From UBA4416 sp964541155 (lineage in GTDB: Bacteria; Bacteroidota; Bacteroidia; B-17B0; Aurantibacillaceae), in NCBI GenBank assembly GCA_964541155.1, contig CAZIPC010000006.1, positions 124,001 through 188,000 of the forward strand: a stretch of DNA of 64,000 bases, in the 5' to 3' direction. A program made the position numbers and the translations under genes. Positions within the stretch are counted from its first letter, which is position 1, and each line of letters begins with the position of its first letter. The notes beneath the pieces were generated by a model that saw only the letters and a list, made by a program, of their open reading frames with translations, was not told where the DNA came from and did not search any database. Of the stretch, positions 37,371 to 45,018 are shown in pieces.

Positions 37371-37592
37371 ACTATTACAAGTTAGTGTTTAAGATATGAA
37401 ATGATATTTTTATTTTATGTACGTAAAATTAAAAAAATGTTTATTGATTTAACACATACTTTAATCTGAACCTTATAAACTTTGGCCACTGTTAGTAGTA
37501 TGTTGGCGATTAGTTTAGACTATGTTTAAATGTTTGCAAATATAACCGTTATTATTTAAACAATTTTTATGTAACAGTTTCGTTAATGTACA

Positions 37593-38240
37593 ATGAAAAC
37601 GTTTTTCACTTTTTTTGTTTTATTAATGAGTTGCTTAAATGCTTGGTCTCAGGGTAAATTAAAAACTCAATGCCAATTTGGAATTAAATTAGGTGTAGGA
37701 CTGCACACTATTACAGGCTGCCCGGTAAAAACTAAACCAGGCGTTGCTTTTATGGGTGGAATGTGGGTTCAGATACGAATAAGTAAAAATTGGACTATGC
37801 AATCTGAACTAAACCGAATAGACAAAGGAACAGGAGGAGACCATCAATATCAACCCAAATATGGTGATTATTGGTTACAGCTATCTTACTTTGAAGTTCC
37901 TATCCTTTTTCAGTATCATAAAAAAAATGGTTATTTTGAATTTGGCCCTGCTTTAGCCGCATTAATTAATTATGGAGATTATTCAAAAGCAGGAGTGCTT
38001 CCTTTTCAAACAGATCTTTATCCCTTTAGTAATAAAGATTTTTCGTTTAATATAGGCACGGGATATGTATTTAACGAAAAGTGGCAGGTAGGATTGCGAT
38101 TGATTCATTCACTTCTGCCTGTTCGAAAACAAATACAGGGAACTTCTTTGCCAGGCTATAATAGAGGAATAGTACTGGCTGTTAGTCGTCAAATACACTT
38201 TAAAGCCTCAAAAAATAAGCCATTGCAAGATATTGATTAA
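37593..38240 (+). CDS. Outer-membrane beta-barrel protein (PorT-like)
   Basis: 215 residues with a signal peptide (MKTFFTFFVLLMSCLNAWSQ) and an eight-strand barrel-like pattern (FGIKLGVGLHTI, LSYFEVPILFQYH, YFEFGPALAALINYG, WQVGLRLIHSLLP), the general form of Bacteroidota OMP_b-brl_2/PorT-like proteins. Function is unknown. It marks the left border of the accessory region. Confidence 0.75.
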   Translation: MKTFFTFFVLLMSCLNAWSQGKLKTQCQFGIKLGVGLHTITGCPVKTKPGVAFMGGMWVQIRISKNWTMQSELNRIDKGTGGDHQYQPKYGDYWLQLSYFEVPILFQYHKKNGYFEFGPALAALINYGDYSKAGVLPFQTDLYPFSNKDFSFNIGTGYVFNEKWQVGLRLIHSLLPVRKQIQGTSLPGYNRGIVLAVSRQIHFKASKNKPLQDID

Positions 38241-38273
38241 AATAATCAGGCTTTATTTTGTTTAACAAGTGTT

Positions 38274-39287
38274 TTATTTTTTTATTTTTTTTGTTTCTTT
38301 TTCAAAATCACTTTCAAAGTTTTTGTCCTGAATGACTCTAAATTTTTCATATTCTTTTTCGGCCAATTGTTTAGCAACTTCATGACTTATTTTTCCTGCG
38401 TCTTTTAAAATTTGATATTCGTTGAATTGTAAAAAAGCGTCTAATTTTGAAATCCATTCAGTCATTTTCATTGGTATTTGTCTTGCAGCTTGATTTTCTG
38501 CATAGTCCAAGTACATTGTAACCACACGTTCCAATTCTTTTATTTCTTTTTCAATCAAGTAATTTTTAGCAACCGCAACATCTGGTTTTAAAATTTTACC
38601 AGTTGGCGCATTTTTCCATGTCTGCAAACCCATATTGGGTTTAGCTGAACTTGCTCGTTCTTTAATTATTTGTGCAGCAGTTTTACCTGTTGTTGCCCAG
38701 TGTAATTTATTTTGAACCGTTTTAAAAAATGTTTTAGTTATTTCAGCGTCTTTTTTATAATCAATGCTGCATTGCTCGTATATGTCGGTAATTTTTAAAT
38801 AAAAACGTCTTTCACTGGCACGGATCTCTCGGATACGTTCCAATAATTCATCAAAATAATCTTTACCAAATCGCTTTCCTTGCTTTAAGCGCTCGTCGTC
38901 AAGCACAAATCCTTTGATAATAAATTCTTTGAGGGTTTTAGTTGCCCAAATACGAAATTGAGTAGCTTGAATACTATTTACACGATAACCTACTGCAATA
39001 ATTGCATCCAAATTATAAAAATCAATGCCACGAGAAACGTCACGATTACCTTCTTTTTGAACTATCCGGATATTCCGGATAGTTGAATTTTTGTCTAACT
39101 CATTGGTTTTGTATATGTTTTGTAAATGCTCATTAACGGTTCGTACATCAACACCAAACAATTCTGCCATTTTCTTTTGATTTAACCAAAATGTTTCTTC
39201 TTGAAAAAACACTTCTACTCTCACATCGCCCTTAGGTGATGAGTAGAATATAATATCGTTTGATTGTGGTGTGAGATCTTTACTCAT
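38274..39287 (-). CDS. RhuM family protein
   Basis: 337 residues. The N-terminal two-thirds matches the RhuM family: IIFYSSPKGDVRVEVFFQEE, TFWLNQKKMAELFGVD, NSTIRNIRIVQKEGNRDV and YNLDAIIAVGYRVNS, a DNA-binding-like region common in genomic islands and restriction loci. The C-terminal part is helical and Lys/Glu-rich. The molecular function is unknown; original links to Salmonella virulence do not transfer. It starts ten bases after a methyltransferase-like remnant, suggesting that it once belonged to a restriction-modification operon. Confidence 0.9.
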   Translation of the reverse strand: MSKDLTPQSNDIIFYSSPKGDVRVEVFFQEETFWLNQKKMAELFGVDVRTVNEHLQNIYKTNELDKNSTIRNIRIVQKEGNRDVSRGIDFYNLDAIIAVGYRVNSIQATQFRIWATKTLKEFIIKGFVLDDERLKQGKRFGKDYFDELLERIREIRASERRFYLKITDIYEQCSIDYKKDAEITKTFFKTVQNKLHWATTGKTAAQIIKERASSAKPNMGLQTWKNAPTGKILKPDVAVAKNYLIEKEIKELERVVTMYLDYAENQAARQIPMKMTEWISKLDAFLQFNEYQILKDAGKISHEVAKQLAEKEYEKFRVIQDKNFESDFEKETKKIKK

Positions 39288-39297
39288 TTTTGAAATT

Positions 39298-39417
39298 TTA
39301 GAATGTTGATTGCCTTTCTATTCGGTCGTTTTGTTCTTTCTCTTCTTTTTCTCTTTTATAAGTTTCTTTTGAGAAGTGTAATGCTCTATCTTTTATTTCT
39401 TTCCAACTAAGTGCCAT
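39298..39417 (-). pseudogene. Remnant of the N-terminus of an MmeI-like DNA methyltransferase
   Basis: A 39-codon minus-strand frame from ATG at 39417 starts MALSWKEIKDRALHFSKE. I recognise this as the usual beginning of large MmeI-type/class I SAM-dependent DNA methyltransferases of restriction systems. After about 18 matching residues the sequence turns Lys/Glu-rich and stops (TAA at 39298), with no catalytic domain. It is therefore a truncated relic, or a small protein reusing that start. RhuM begins ten bases downstream on the same strand. The family match is from memory and needs a search. Confidence 0.5.
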
Positions 39418-39507
39418 AAGAAAATTGAATATGATATAAAATTAAAAAAGTAATAGAATTAAACGGCTATAATTTGTAGCATTTAAAATTACTTTCTAAC
39501 AAAAATG

Positions 39508-39666
39508 CCGCCCGCTCATTGGCCAAGCACTTCTGCCTGAGTGAGCAAGAGTTGTATAAATAAGTGCGGAGCACACTTATTTGTTGTAGTTGGGGATAAA
39601 GCTTTTTTGAAAAAGCTATTACCTCGTCCGCGCAAATTGTGCTTGCTTGGTGTTATAAGCTGGCGG
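39508..39666. repeat. attC-like imperfect palindrome A
   Basis: The outer arms are CCGCCCGCT...CCAAGCAC (39508-39530) and, inverted, CCGCCAGCT...CCAAGCAAGCAC (39639-39666). They share CCGCC, GCT and CCAAGC blocks with GTTATAAGC as a weak R-box. Inside are smaller hairpins, AAATAAGTG with CACTTATTT (39558-39581) and an AGCTTTTT/AAAAAGCT stem near 39600-39617. It begins six bases past the PIN toxin stop, so the gene-to-palindrome spacing is cassette-like. Confidence 0.5.
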
Positions 39667-39671
39667 TTTTT

Positions 39672-40085
39672 CTATTTAGGAATCGATATAAAGGTTTCTG
39701 GTGTTAGTACTTTTATAGTCGCTTTTTTGTAGTCTCTAATATTTCTTGTAATAATTGTTGTCAAGTTATTTTCAATGGCACAACAATATTGTATTGCGTC
39801 TTCAAAATCGTTAAAATCAGATGCTACAGCTAGGGCTATTGTTTTGCTGTCAACAGATAACACATTAACAATAGTTTTAAATTTTCCAATTATTTGTCTA
39901 GAATGAGTTGTAGAGTATTGCGAACGTAATACATAATCAATATTAGCAAATGAGAGAGATGAAACGTATATTTTTATTTTACCATTGTCTGCAAGTGAAA
40001 ATAAAATTTCGGCTGTTTTATTAAAAGGTTTTCGCCCAGATAGTAAGTCTATACAAACGTCAGTATCAACAAATACTTTCATCAT
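39672..40085 (-). CDS. PIN domain toxin (VapC-like)
   Basis: 137 residues. PIN ribonuclease acidic residues are visible in KVFVDTDVCIDLL, in DFEDAIQY and in TIITRNIRDY. Such toxins cleave RNA when released from the antitoxin. The start may be the ATG at 40085 or the adjacent one at 40082 (MMK). The antitoxin gene ends one base upstream, so the pair is co-translated. Both lie between palindromes A and B, which suggests a mobile toxin-antitoxin cassette. Confidence 0.85.
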   Translation of the reverse strand: MMKVFVDTDVCIDLLSGRKPFNKTAEILFSLADNGKIKIYVSSLSFANIDYVLRSQYSTTHSRQIIGKFKTIVNVLSVDSKTIALAVASDFNDFEDAIQYCCAIENNLTTIITRNIRDYKKATIKVLTPETFISIPK

Positions 40086-40086
40086 A

Positions 40087-40332
40087 TTATTTCGAATATT
40101 TATTTAATAGATGTCTTTTATAGTCCTTTTTGTAGTCAAAATCTTTAGGCAGATTAACAACACCAGATAAACTTTTTACTAATGGTGTTACTTCTTGCGT
40201 ATCTTTTGGGTCAACAAGCAAGCCAAGATATGACTCTATTAATTTTGAAAGGCTAGTGTTTTTCTTTTTTGCATAGTTCTTTGCTTGCTCAATTATTGAA
40301 TTGTCTAGCTTTAAAGTTAATTTAGTGTCCAT
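40087..40332 (-). CDS. Antitoxin of the PIN-domain toxin (DUF6364-like)
   Basis: 81 residues. The N-terminal MDTKLTLKLDNSIIEQAKNYA and NTSLSKLIESYL form a ribbon-helix-helix-like DNA-binding region. The basic tail (KDFDYKKDYKRHLLNKYSK) would wrap the toxin. It resembles DUF6364-type antitoxins paired with PIN toxins in Bacteroidota. Its likely roles are toxin neutralisation and autorepression. Confidence 0.82.
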   Translation of the reverse strand: MDTKLTLKLDNSIIEQAKNYAKKKNTSLSKLIESYLGLLVDPKDTQEVTPLVKSLSGVVNLPKDFDYKKDYKRHLLNKYSK

Positions 40333-40400
40333 AGGTCAAATTTTTATACGTACAAATATAGTATATTAATACGTAATAATCAAATTTAGGTTCTATTTAC

Positions 40401-40544
40401 TGCTTGCCTATAATGGTTTACGGATTGCCTAATGACGGGATTTTTATCACAAAAATTGATTTGAAAAACTAATGTTTGATTAACCACAAAACTGTCTTTG
40501 GAACACGAAACGCCGCCTTTTGGTTAGGTGCTGTTAGCTGCTGG
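40401..40544. repeat. attC-like imperfect palindrome B
   Basis: The left arm reads TGCCTATAATGGTTTACGG (40406-40424) and the right arm CCGCCTTTTGGTTAGGTGC (40513-40531). The right arm contains GTTAGGT (40523-40529), an exact GTTRRRY integron R-box (ACCTAAC on the other strand). GTTAGCTGC follows at 40533-40541 and includes the complement of the nuclease stop codon. About 100 bases of non-coding sequence separate the arms, in the usual range for an attC site. Confidence 0.5.
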
Positions 40545-41541
40545 GTATTTGGCCTCTAATGTTGTCAATTTCGTCAATAATGTTTTGAATGTCATTGTTT
40601 ATTTTTTCAAACAAGTCATTAAAGGTTAATCTATCAATTTTTTCATACTGATACTTAAAAGAGTCACCATAGTTAAGGTAAGGTTTCTTTCCTCTACCCG
40701 AAAATGTATTGTTTAGGAACAAGTTATTTCCAATTAAATTTTCTGCGAATTTTCCTGCTTTCTTTCCAATTACGAATTTTCTGTATTGTATATCCTCAAT
40801 TTGAACTCCTACCTTATAACCGTCTTGTAAGTCTATAATAAAATCAATGGTTGCTTTTTGATTGTTGATCCCGTATGTTGTTAGTACGTTATAAGTGTTA
40901 GATTTGGAAAAATGGATAAGTAAGTGACTTGCTCTTAATTTCTGATAACCTTCCCAAAGTTTTATTTCGTTTAGTTTGCCGTATAAAACTTTGTTCAATG
41001 AAATTGCAAAATCGTATTCCTGCTTTATTTCCAACTGTTCGGATAATTCAGATAAATTAAATGCAAACTGTTTGTAATCAGATATTAAGCTTTGGTAGTA
41101 AGTGTCATTCGTGAATTTGTTCGGTTCAATAGAATCAGAAATATTTCTATATGTTTTCACTGTCCAACCTTCAAAAAACAAGTCATTTGTCCAAAATAAA
41201 GTTGTAAGCACAAACTCAATATCAGTTTTTCCAAATGAGTGTTTAATTCGTTCAAGCTGTGCTGATGTTGGAAAATCTTTGACCTTATTTTCTATTGCAA
41301 TTTTGTCCAAAACATACAGGTCAACACTAGCTTTGAATTCTCCACTACATTGATTGTGTTCTCTTTTGAAAGTAATGTCGTTGTTTAATGTTTTGTCGCT
41401 AAAAAGTTTTGCTGTTTCAATGTTATTCAAAGTGGATAACCAAAACCAAAAATTAGAGTGGAATAACTCTCTCGAAGAAAGAAAAAGATAAAATAAAGGA
41501 CTTGCCTTAAGTTTTTCTATTGTCGTGTCGATATTATTCAT
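40534..41541 (-). CDS. PD-(D/E)XK nuclease superfamily protein
   Basis: 335 residues. The core motif is in SVDLYVLDKIAIENKVKD (Asp, then Glu-x-Lys), characteristic of PD-(D/E)XK nucleases; the preceding region holds HSNFWFWLSTLNN and the following AQLERIKH helix carries a possible Gln. The C-terminal half (YKVGVQIEDIQYRKF) has no assigned function. It is probably a DNA nuclease; a solo gene of this type may be a defence effector, but nothing here proves that. Its stop lies inside an inverted repeat whose partner stands 29 bases upstream of the start codon. Confidence 0.75.
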   Translation of the reverse strand: MNNIDTTIEKLKASPLFYLFLSSRELFHSNFWFWLSTLNNIETAKLFSDKTLNNDITFKREHNQCSGEFKASVDLYVLDKIAIENKVKDFPTSAQLERIKHSFGKTDIEFVLTTLFWTNDLFFEGWTVKTYRNISDSIEPNKFTNDTYYQSLISDYKQFAFNLSELSEQLEIKQEYDFAISLNKVLYGKLNEIKLWEGYQKLRASHLLIHFSKSNTYNVLTTYGINNQKATIDFIIDLQDGYKVGVQIEDIQYRKFVIGKKAGKFAENLIGNNLFLNNTFSGRGKKPYLNYGDSFKYQYEKIDRLTFNDLFEKINNDIQNIIDEIDNIRGQIPSS

Positions 41542-41569
41542 TTTTCTTATTGTGTCGTTATTTTACCTT

Positions 41570-41590
41570 GCAGCTAACTTATCGCTAACC
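41570..41590. repeat. Half-site C: inverted partner of palindrome B
   Basis: GCAGCTAAC (41570-41578) plus GCTAACC (41584-41590) on the plus strand. In inverted order at palindrome B stand GGTTAGG and GTTAGCTGC (40522-40541). Nine bases match perfectly and six of the next seven match, with a 4-5 base spacer. The pair encloses the nuclease gene exactly. Confidence 0.5.
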
Positions 41591-41654
41591 GCACTTATTC
41601 GTTTGTAAGTAATTATAAATGATTATAAACGTTTAACGTAAAAATCAAATATAA

Positions 41655-41692
41655 AAAAAATCCTCTTCAATATTTATTGAAGAGGATTTTTT
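41655..41692 (-). terminator. Intrinsic terminator of dnaK
   Basis: A 12-base perfect stem (TCCTCTTCAATA, 41661-41672, with 41675-41686) is extended by A/T tracts on both sides. It lies just after the dnaK stop. Confidence 0.88.
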
Positions 41693-41710
41693 ACATATAG
41701 TATTTGTAAA

Positions 41711-43618
41711 TTATTTTACTTCTTCGTAATCTACATCCGTTACGCTTTCGCCTTTGTTATCACCAGCATTAGCGTTAGCTTCAGCGCCTGGGTTTGCAGC
41801 ACCAGCTTGTTGCTCGTTCATAGCTGCATACATTTCTTGGCTTGCTGTTTCCCATGCTGCGTTTAAGGCAGTGGTTGCTGTATCAATAGCTGCTAAATCT
41901 TTGCTATCGTGTGCTGTTTTTAAAGTTGCTAAAGCGCTTTCAATAGTTGCTTTTTTCTCTGCTGGTATTTTATCTCCGTATTCTTTTAATTGTTTTTCCG
42001 ATTGGAAAATCAATCCATCTGCAGCATTTAATTTTTCAACTTCTTCTTTTGCTTTTTTATCGGCATCTGCATTAGCTTCTGCTTCGCGTTTCATTTTCTC
42101 AATTTCTTCTTTGCTTAATCCAGATGAAGCTTCAATACGGATGTTTTGTGCTTTACCAGTTGCTTTATCTTTAGCAGATACAGATAAAATACCATTTGCA
42201 TCAATATCAAAAGTTACTTCAATTTGTGGAACCCCACGTGGTGCTGGCATAATACCATCTAAGTTAAACTGTCCAATGGTGCGGTTATCTTTAGCCATTG
42301 GGCGTTCTCCTTGCAATACGTGTAATTGCACGCTTGGTTGGTTGTCGCTAGCTGTTGAGAATGTTTCTGTTTTTTTAGAAGGAATGGTTGTATTAGATTC
42401 GATTAATTTAGTAAACACGCCACCGTAAGTTTCAATACCTAATGATAAAGGTGTTACATCTAATAATAATACATCTTTTACTTCTCCTGTTAATACACCA
42501 CCTTGTATTGCAGCACCTAAAGCTACAACCTCATCAGGGTTAACTCCTTTGCTTGGCGATTTTCCAAAGAATTTTTCAACTGCAGCTTGTATAGCTGGTA
42601 TACGTGTTGATCCACCTACCAAAATAATTTCATCAATATCAGATGTTGATAAGCCTGCGTTTTTTAAAGCTGATTTACAAGGCTCAATAGTTCTGTTAAT
42701 CAAACTATCTGCTAATTGCTCAAATTTAGCACGAGTTAATTGTTTTACTAAATGTTTAGGAATTCCGTTAACTGGCATAATGTAAGGCAAGTTAATTTCA
42801 GAAGTAGTAGTGCTTGATAATTCAATCTTAGCTTTTTCTGCCGCTTCTTTTAAACGTTGTAATGCCATTGGGTCTTGACGTAAGTCAATGCCTTCATCTT
42901 TTTTAAATTCATCAGCTAACCAGTCAATAATTAAGTTATCAAAGTCATCACCACCTAAGTGTGTATCACCATCCGTAGATTTTACTTCAAATACACCGTC
43001 ACCTAATTCTAAAACCGAAACGTCATGTGTACCACCACCGCAGTCAAACACAACAATTTTCATGTCTTTACCTTTTTTATCCATACCATAAGCTAATGCC
43101 GCAGCAGTAGGCTCATTAATGATACGTTTTACTTTTAAACCAGCAATTTCACCCGCCTCTTTAGTAGCCTGACGTTGAGCATCGTTAAAATATGCAGGTA
43201 CTGTAATAACAGCTTCGTCAACTGTAGTTCCTAAAAAGTCTTCAGCAGTTTTTTTCATTTTTTGTAAAATGATAGCCGAAATTTCTTGAGCAGAGTAGTT
43301 TCTGTCGTCAATCACTACTCTTGGTGTGTTATTATCTCCTTTAACTACTTTGTAAGACATACGAGGAATTTCTTTACTAGCCTCATCGTATGAACTACCC
43401 ATAAAACGTTTAATTGAAGAGATTGTTTTTGTAGGGTTAGTAATGGCTTGACGTTTTGCTGGGTCTCCAACTTTACGCTCACCACCTTCTACAAAAGCTA
43501 CTACCGATGGGGTAGTTCTTTTCCCTTCGTTATTAGCAATAACAACAGCTTCGTTACCTTCCATAACCGCAACGCAGCTATTAGTTGTTCCTAAATCTAT
43601 TCCTATAATTTTTCCCAT
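41711..43618 (-). CDS. dnaK: Chaperone DnaK (Hsp70)
   Basis: 635 residues, normal for DnaK. ATPase domain signatures: GIDLGTTNSCVAVMEG, VFDCGGGTHDVSV and ILVGGSTRIPAIQ. The substrate-binding domain follows (DVTPLSLGIETYGG onward), then a helical lid and a Gly/Ala/Asn-rich tail ending DVDYEEVK rather than EEVD. It folds and protects proteins with DnaJ and GrpE, whose genes are not adjacent. The upstream region contains a palindrome and a sigma-54-like element. Confidence 0.98.
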   Translation of the reverse strand: MGKIIGIDLGTTNSCVAVMEGNEAVVIANNEGKRTTPSVVAFVEGGERKVGDPAKRQAITNPTKTISSIKRFMGSSYDEASKEIPRMSYKVVKGDNNTPRVVIDDRNYSAQEISAIILQKMKKTAEDFLGTTVDEAVITVPAYFNDAQRQATKEAGEIAGLKVKRIINEPTAAALAYGMDKKGKDMKIVVFDCGGGTHDVSVLELGDGVFEVKSTDGDTHLGGDDFDNLIIDWLADEFKKDEGIDLRQDPMALQRLKEAAEKAKIELSSTTTSEINLPYIMPVNGIPKHLVKQLTRAKFEQLADSLINRTIEPCKSALKNAGLSTSDIDEIILVGGSTRIPAIQAAVEKFFGKSPSKGVNPDEVVALGAAIQGGVLTGEVKDVLLLDVTPLSLGIETYGGVFTKLIESNTTIPSKKTETFSTASDNQPSVQLHVLQGERPMAKDNRTIGQFNLDGIMPAPRGVPQIEVTFDIDANGILSVSAKDKATGKAQNIRIEASSGLSKEEIEKMKREAEANADADKKAKEEVEKLNAADGLIFQSEKQLKEYGDKIPAEKKATIESALATLKTAHDSKDLAAIDTATTALNAAWETASQEMYAAMNEQQAGAANPGAEANANAGDNKGESVTDVDYEEVK

Positions 43619-43665
43619 AATATATGTTTTTTAATTGTTTACTATTTTGCTTGTGCTTAGCTAAT

Positions 43666-43682
43666 GTCAATGTTTATGCCAA
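43666..43682 (-). promoter_or_regulatory. Possible -24/-12 (sigma-54-like) promoter of dnaK
   Basis: The minus strand reads TTGGCATAAACATTGAC, with GG followed after ten bases by GA where the strict rule expects GC. It is 48 bases upstream of the ATG. A perfect 5-bp palindrome stands about 20 bases further upstream, where an activator could bind. No perfect TAnnTTTG box is seen in this region. Confidence 0.35.
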
Positions 43683-43703
43683 GCCATAAAAGTGGTATTA
43701 GTA

Positions 43704-43716
43704 TGTCAAGCTGACA
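43704..43716. promoter_or_regulatory. Palindrome TGTCA-N3-TGACA upstream of dnaK
   Basis: Perfect inverted repeat TGTCAAGCTGACA, 86 bases upstream of the dnaK ATG and upstream of the sigma-54-like element. Position and symmetry suggest a regulator site for heat-shock control; the binding protein is unknown. Confidence 0.4.
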
Positions 43717-43725
43717 CAAACAAAC

Positions 43726-43762
43726 AAAAACCACCTAAAATCTGTCATTTTAGATGGTTTTT
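43726..43762 (-). terminator. Intrinsic terminator of the DUF4249-like gene
   Basis: A 16-base stem (43726-43741 with 43747-43762) has one mismatch and a five-base loop, ending in a T tract on the minus strand. It is right after the lipoprotein stop and upstream of the dnaK promoter region. Confidence 0.85.
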
Positions 43763-43786
43763 GCGAGTGAATTTTGTCATATTTTA

Positions 43787-44917
43787 TTAAGGGCAAACGC
43801 CTGTAGTTACCCCAGAGCTATTGCAAAATAGTAATGGATTAGTGCTTGGATGACAAGCAATTTTATCAATAAAGTTATTCCACATATCGTGGGTAATAAT
43901 AGAGCGTGCGCTTGCTGCAAAAACGCCAACACCACCGCTAATGTTTGTGTAGTAAGGTTTATCTTGCACAATAGAGGTTGAGGGTTCATTTACTTGTAAA
44001 AAAGTGTTTAGTTCATCTGATCCCGTTGTTACTCGGTATTCTAAATAAAATGCACGACGGTTTTTAATATTTACGGTTGGTTTTTTAGCAATTTCAATAG
44101 CTATATTTTTATAAAAATCGTTAGCTAAAAACGATACTTCCATAGGTTCGGCTCCAGTTAATCCTACTGATTTTATAGTAGGGAAATTATAATCAACGTA
44201 ATTTGCGGTTGCACCCCCACCAATTAAGGAATCAATGTAATGAAAACGTAAAATAACATTATATAATTTTGCTTTAGCAATCGATAAAAATTTAATTTTT
44301 TGAGTAGCCGTTAAAACAGAATAATCAATATATCCATTTTGTGGTGTTGGAAAAGACCCAGTAACAATGTACTCGCCATGAGCAGGGTAGGTAGGAATGT
44401 TATGAATAAATGGCTTGCTAGAATATGATTTTACGCTATCAATCATAACCGTTTGTGCTGTAAATTCGGCGCCTGTATTACTATTTTTAATAGTTAATTT
44501 ATACTCGCCGCTATTGTATAATTTATCAGTAGTTTGCCAAATGCGTTGGTTAACATTAAAATTACCACTGGCTGTTGTAACAACGGTTTCTGTTAAAACA
44601 ATTTCTTTTTTAGTTGAGTTTCCAACAGTTGTTAATGTTGGCGTTGTGCTGCCAGTCATAAAACGCTCAAGTGTAACTAATAGTTCGCCAGCGCCGTAGT
44701 TTATTTGATTAATGTCTTGTCCAGCTATTAAGGCATCGCCATCAGTTAAATACACTTTATTAATTCTAATGTTTTGTACTGCCTCATTGGGGTTTAAGAT
44801 ACCGTAAACAGAAACAGACTCTTTGCCAGGAGCTAAAACTTTAAGATCATTATTACAAGAGGTAAAATTTAAAATAGTAATAGCAGTAAGTGCGATGTAT
44901 TGTATTGTACGTTTCAT
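43787..44917 (-). CDS. DUF4249-like lipoprotein
   Basis: 376 residues. A lipoprotein signal (MKRTIQYIALTAITILNFTSC) leads to SVSVYGILNPNEAVQNIRINKVYL, the opening pattern of DUF4249-like Bacteroidota envelope proteins. The rest is beta-rich with no catalytic motif. DUF4249 genes often stand beside TonB receptors, but here the gene is alone. The family assignment is moderate. Confidence 0.65.
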   Translation of the reverse strand: MKRTIQYIALTAITILNFTSCNNDLKVLAPGKESVSVYGILNPNEAVQNIRINKVYLTDGDALIAGQDINQINYGAGELLVTLERFMTGSTTPTLTTVGNSTKKEIVLTETVVTTASGNFNVNQRIWQTTDKLYNSGEYKLTIKNSNTGAEFTAQTVMIDSVKSYSSKPFIHNIPTYPAHGEYIVTGSFPTPQNGYIDYSVLTATQKIKFLSIAKAKLYNVILRFHYIDSLIGGGATANYVDYNFPTIKSVGLTGAEPMEVSFLANDFYKNIAIEIAKKPTVNIKNRRAFYLEYRVTTGSDELNTFLQVNEPSTSIVQDKPYYTNISGGVGVFAASARSIITHDMWNNFIDKIACHPSTNPLLFCNSSGVTTGVCP

Positions 44918-44933
44918 TTTTTTTGAATAGACA

Positions 44934-44941
44934 CAAATTTA
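44934..44941 (-). promoter_or_regulatory. Candidate -7 box for the DUF4249-like gene
   Basis: Minus-strand TAAATTTG matches TAnnTTTG 17 bases before the ATG at 44917. Confidence 0.5.
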
Positions 44942-45018
44942 CAATTTTTGACTAAACTAAAAATATATTTAATTAGTTTTACATCTTTATTTACAGATAT
45001 TTCAATAATTTTAATACT

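Larger units (their letters stand above)
39508..41590. mobile_element. Putative integron-like gene-cassette cluster without integrase
   Basis: Two minus-strand modules (a PIN/antitoxin pair and a PD-(D/E)XK nuclease) are separated and bordered by three related intergenic palindromic elements (39508-39666, 40401-40544, 41570-41590). These contain R-box-like heptamers and shared GTTAGCTGC/GCAGCTAAC ends. Gene plus 3' palindrome, uniform orientation and toxin/unknown cargo are typical of integron cassettes. No integrase gene is in the window. A non-autonomous element with terminal inverted repeats is the alternative. Confidence 0.45.

Noticed and set aside
39061..39083. 23-bp near-perfect palindrome ACTATCCGG...CCGGATAGT inside rhuM
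   Set aside because: It encodes the conserved RhuM segment STIRNIRIV, so coding constraint explains it; an operator role has no further support.
39541..39732. 63-codon plus-strand frame over palindrome A and the PIN gene 3' end
   Set aside because: No recognisable protein; it overlaps the palindrome and is antisense to a real gene, so it looks fortuitous.
41754..42428. Long open frame antisense to dnaK
   Set aside because: Ser/Ala-rich composition and full overlap with dnaK codons mark it as a shadow of the real gene.
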